From Bactrocera neohumeralis (Eukaryota > Arthropoda > Insecta > Diptera > Tephritidae): DNA of 64,000 nt. Each line of letters opens with the position of its first letter. Position 1 is the stretch's first letter. Of the stretch, positions 59,671-64,000 are shown one piece after another. The notes under the pieces are model-generated. The model was not told where the DNA came from. It saw only the letters and a program-made list of their open reading frames with translations, and made no database searches. The stretch is from assembly GCF_024586455.1 (NCBI RefSeq), contig NC_065922.1:37134089-37198088 (forward strand), read 5' to 3'. The translations under genes and the position numbers were made by a program.

Positions 59671-62600
59671 GTAAGTGAATTTCCTTTATCACTACTTACA
59701 ACATATTACGGTAAAACAACTATAGGTATGTAAATGACTAATTATATATCTGGTGCCGTCTAGAGTTAGGTTGAGTGATGACTAATGATTTTATAAAGAA
59801 TGCATTTTCTAACTAAAACAGAAATATATAAATTTGTGCTGCGGAGATTCCTAAATGGTTTTTCTGTAGAAAAATTCGAAAAATTAATATTTAACTTCTA
59901 TAATTCTCATTATTTTTGTACGTTTATAATAAGTGCTAACTCATTGCAATAAAGTGTCGTTATTGTCTTGCAAGTGTATTTGTTAATAAAACTATTACGT
60001 TTCGTGTGCAATATATTCTTCTTCAATTCGTCAAGCCAATTAATGATTAATCTATTGTGTGTTCACACGTCAGTCGGGTCTACGTAACCAAAACGGACCA
60101 GTATTTTTATCCAGCGAAGAGCTGTTAACTCGGCATCAGGCCTCGAAATTATTTCAAAAGATCAAAACAAATTTCGGTTACTGTTGTTGTTATAGTATAA
60201 ACTATTCCTGGAGTAATATTCCTTTATTTCGCGTTGTTGTCAATATTGTCTTGTTAATTAAGTGGTTGTATCCAAGTCAGAAAGAAAGCATTTTTTAATA
60301 GTCCTTTTATTTTATAACTAAATCAAGGTAATATGCATTTCAAAAATTTAAAGTACTACTTTTTTGGAGGACCTCCTGAAAAACAGCTACGGAATCAAGG
60401 GAATCAAGCATTTTTTCAAAACTAATCATAATGGGCTATTGGATTCCGTAGCTGATTTTCAGGAGAATCTGCTTAAAACTATCTCCATCCCAGAAACCCA
60501 AATCTATTATTACTATACACTTCTACTTATAAATACAAAAATATACATACAGTTGTATGTATGTACATTCGATTTACATGCAAAAGCAATTTTCGATTTT
60601 TTGATATTCACATGTGAATATAACCTCTTAAATTATACTTGGTTCACTTTTGTGTCATAAGACTTTACATAATGAAGTATGCTCTCCATTTCGATGAGAT
60701 CAATCATGATTAACTTCAATCAAAGGAGTTACAACTACTTGAATTTTTAATTTCCTCAAAGCATTATATATGTTGTTCTTGGACAAGTACCTTTCTTATC
60801 TTAATTCAACAAGAAGCAAATTAAATATATTTAATTTTACTATTTGTCGCCGCTGTTGGAAAATTACTATACACACACAAATATACAAATATTTATTTGG
60901 CAGATAAGTTACATGATTAAAATAAGAAGAAAATAAATACTAAGTGGAAAATAATTCAAATTGTTTGCTCTTTGCGAGCAGCTGATAAGATAACTTAGAG
61001 AACCTTTCCAAAGATCCATTGTAATATGATGCGGAGCAGCTGGCAACGCCGTCAAATCATTTACGACCCCCTTGCGTGTGTGCTATTAGACAGTAGGTAG
61101 CCCACCAGCCGAGTAGTGCGAAAAGCAGGAAGAAGGTAACAGCAGTCAATCGACATACGGCGAACAACAACGAATACAGGAATAAATAGAATAGCAGTGT
61201 ACTACTTCTCAATGCGAGTATACCGACTACGAGCAGATACTTCGTCTAGCGATTTGACAAGCTTTGCAAATATAAAGTACCATACATAATCCAAATAGGT
61301 GTTGAGCTGGTCACTGATTTCGTCGCCGCTAAGCTACACTATTCGCATTGGTATTAATAAGTTTAAATAAAAGTGAAATGAACATGCATGGCAGACAGCG
61401 CATATACATAAAAACATGTATACAAACATAAGTGTTTGCAGCAAACGAGTAAAGAGCTTTAGCGTAAAGTGCTAGCAAAAACATTAATACATTAAAGGAA
61501 TTATGTGTGGTGGGCGAATAAAAGAGCAGCATCGAGCAGTGTAATTAATGGATCTAGTGATAAAATTAAAAGCCCGAGTTATGTGCTTATGTGCCTATAT
61601 GCGTACAAATATTGGAGTTAAAGCTGTTGACTGCAAGTGCTTATAATTAACGGCAGAAATTAACAAAAAAAAAGAAGTTAATATATAGTACATAGATTCT
61701 CGGCCCGATAGGTAAATTGATTTACTAAGTGGTGGCCACAAGTGAGCTGTGAGCACTGACGGCTGCCTTAACTTCGCAGCGTCAGTATGGCGGATGGAGT
61801 AAATGAAAGGTTACAAAAGCAAAGGCGACGTCGACGGCGACAGCAGCAGCACAGCAATCTGAAGTGATTATTTTGTTGGCTTGATTGTGTGTGTATAGTA
61901 TCTGATTGGCAAGTCCGTGGGTCTCTTGTTGGCTCAGCTGGTGACTGTTGTAGTGCACATGTACATACATATGTATGTATGTATTTAATATAATATCCAC
62001 TTTGCGCTGTGTGTAAATCGTAAACTTTACAGAGCAGCGCTCCGTTGGTCTCGCTGGTCGCTTATAAAAGTTGTGATCGTGTGTTGTGCTTCTTAACGTC
62101 GTTTATTACCTCAATAATGCATACATTTGTATTTTATTTAATTTTTTCTATAGGCTTTAATCGGAAAAAACTCCAACTCATTTATGTATACACACTTCGA
62201 AAATCACTTTTGTTGTTGCACACCTATACAGTGACAGAAACGTGTCTTAAGACTTTGGGTTCATGTAAAATTAAATGTGTTCAAATCAATATTTGACAGG
62301 AGAGCGTCTTATCATATTCCCATGTGACCCATTTTAAAAGCATATTTGTGTTTATCAGTTATATAAACCGGCTTAAGTGTTTTCAACTCGATCCACTCGA
62401 TGATTTCGAGTTGTAAACTAAGAAATTCCAGATCTTAACTAGATCAACACTGGTTCTATTGACTCTCCTCAAAATAATTTGGTTAATATTTTATGACTTA
62501 CAACAACAATCACTAAACACCAAAATACTGATTGATATCCATCAGTTCGTATTATCAATAATAACTATGGACGACAAGTGGCAGCGAAACAACTTTTGGG

Positions 62601-63100
62601 TTAAAGAAATACAGAAACCTTGGTTTGGAACCTAAAAAGAGGTATAAAAAGGCTAAAGTAGAAAGTCCGTTATAGATACCGCTTTATTACTAAACAAAAA
62701 ATTTCAAAAAAATAAGTCTGAAGAAGTTCCGGAAGTTAGGGTCTTAAATAATTTCGTCAAATTTTCACTCCGTGTCAGTACCCCGGATGCTCAATTGACC
62801 TCTCATATCATCTCTATAGTTTTAAAAAATGCTTACGTTGTATTGCTCACTTTTACTAACCTAACTTTAAGCCTACAACTGATATTATATTAATTGATTG
62901 ATGAATAGTCTATAACCTCTAAGCCAAAGGGAATCCAATTAAAGCCTTTTACCATCTCTTTCGCACTCACATACTCGCTCTGTCTCTGAAATTACTTCCT
63001 GGTAACCTTTTTCATCCGTTTCCGCTTAAAACCGGAATCAATCTACTCTGGTTCCGGCGACTATTTTGCGCGCATTATTTCGATCTCATTTTAAATTTCA
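59671..63100 (+). other. ZNRF first intron (part): mostly non-coding
   Basis: AT-rich, with a repeat fragment at 60055-60140 (also at 47.1 kb), the hairpin at 60373-60465, a GC-richer patch at 61000-61350, and CAGCAG/GACGGCG sequence at 61820-61860. No RING exon found. ORFs up to 98 codons here lack motifs. Confidence 0.45.
60373..60465. ncRNA. miRNA-precursor-like hairpin (candidate)
   Basis: Left arm 60373-60396 and right arm 60442-60465 are reverse complements at 23 of 24 positions (one A-A type mismatch in CTGAAAA(A/T)CAGCTACGG), with a 45-nt AT-rich loop. Size and near-perfect stem fit a pre-miRNA or a small foldback element. It lies in the ZNRF intron, and the strand is undetermined. 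No expression evidence. Confidence 0.35.
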
Positions 63101-63119
63101 TGTAGATTAGATTAGATAA

Positions 63120-63660
63120 GTAAATGAGCATTGCACCGCGACCTAGGGTCTTTTGTGCCCTCTCCTAACTCACAACGTCTCAACTAGCCCCAGCAAATTG
63201 ATGAGTTCCGATATACTGCTAGGTGCTACTGAGTCGATGTGATCCCTTTTGGCAAACATGGATCCAACTGCCTTAATCCTACGCCTACAGACTGCTGTTC
63301 AGTTCATTAGCAGGTATTCTGGTGTTTCAGACTCCAAGTCGCAGAACCAGCAATTTGCACAAGAAGCTAGGCTATGTTAAGTAAGTTCTTCTTGAGCTTG
63401 CAAGTGTAGAAGGCGACAAGTAGCCTGAGTTTTTGCCTTGGGAAATTGATGACACATTTAAACTTTTTGAGGTTGTAACCACCCATTAGCAACTTTGCAT
63501 GGCGCATGCCTGGGAGTTGTTGAAAATACCTCTCCCTACCCACTGCTTCATCATTGCGGAGCAGCTCCTTTATGGTGTGGGGACCAAGCGCAATGAAAGG
63601 TGTCGAGCCTACCATGTTGATGGATGCTACAGAGCTGGCAAGCTAATCAGCCAGTTCATT
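63120..63660 (-). mobile_element. LINE relic, region after RNase H
   Basis: The minus strand reads NELADLLASS- and INMVGSTPFIALGPHTIKEL, then PGMRHAKLLMGGYNLKKF (63615-63367), as in the segment after RNase H of I/R1-type LINEs. Stops beyond 63367. Fragment only. Confidence 0.65.
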
Positions 63661-63849
63661 AACGTGCGAACACTAGTTTTCTGGCAAACAGCTGTTAAAA
63701 ATAAACAACTCGTTTCGTCAGTTTCTTGTTATCTTTTTGACACCTAAGCCCCCTTTCCGTAGACCAGGTCACATATAGTAAAATCCAGACTTTAGGATGT
63801 CTTAAAATAGTTTGGATTTGCCTGTGAAGGTTAGAGTCACTACTGGAAG

Positions 63850-64000
63850 TTAGCTACTATATAAATGATCCGCGTGACAGCTGAGTCGATTTAGCCAAGT
63901 CTATCTATCTGTCCATTTGTCCGTTTATACACGAACTAGTCCCCACTTTTTGAGACATATGTATATAGTGCTTTCATTAAAATCTCATATTTCGTCCCAC
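63850..64000 (-). repeat. R1 repeat, end fragment running off the window
   Basis: ATAAATGATCCGCGTGACAG, GCTGAGTCGATTTAGCCAAG, GTCCATTTGTCCG and ACGAACTAGTCCCC: the reverse of the R1 terminal block. Confidence 0.7.

Noticed and set aside
1..64000. CRISPR arrays, bacterial operons, riboswitches
   Set aside because: The DNA is eukaryotic with spliced genes; no direct-repeat/spacer array seen.

Overview
The window looks like nuclear DNA from a higher fly (Diptera, Cyclorrhapha), most likely a tephritid-type genome. This is inferred from short GT-AG introns (61-108 nt) beside kb-scale repeat-filled ones, ACATATGTATGT/TACATA microsatellites, CAG/CAA-rich coding sequence, many decayed Tc1/mariner transposases and RNase H-bearing LINEs, and fly-like orthologues. 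Most of the 64 kb is non-coding and repeat-rich; few reading frames are real genes.

Left part (1-8.2 kb): the 3' part of a small MBF2-like gene on + (2-532), then Ataxin-1 on - (6616 to 2005), with a large Q-rich first coding exon, an AXH domain split over exons 2 and 3, and a C-terminal KRRWSAPE motif like that of human ATXN1. Exon 1 is broken by two apparent 1-nt deletions, one inside the polyglutamine tract. A CGATA-rich tandem array sits in intron 2, and a related array lies about 3 kb upstream of the gene.

Middle part (8.2-49 kb): a gene-poor stretch with at least eight Tc1/mariner relics, six copies of one LINE family plus a 3' tail, three RNase H LINE relics in the whole window, two short dispersed repeat families (called R1 and R2 here), a 0.5 kb TIR element, an A-rich tandem array followed by a T-rich tract (25.7-28 kb), a 55-nt perfect hairpin (46.67 kb), and a TATA plus initiator core promoter with no known gene (28.75 kb). 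Several GC-richer islands (7.4-8.1, 11.0-12.5, 16.1-17.2, 28.0-29.1, 43.7-46.3, 49.0-50.3 kb) have no recognised coding content apart from minus-strand candidate exons near 46.0 and 49.4-50.0 kb.

Right part (49-64 kb): unidentified candidate coding exons on -, then a complete three-exon AMMECR1 orthologue on + (54680-55631), and the first coding exon of a ZNRF1/2-type E3 ligase on + (58977-59670), whose RING exon is not in the window. A miRNA-like hairpin lies in the ZNRF intron (60373-60465). The genes show no operon-like relation; each is an independent transcription unit.
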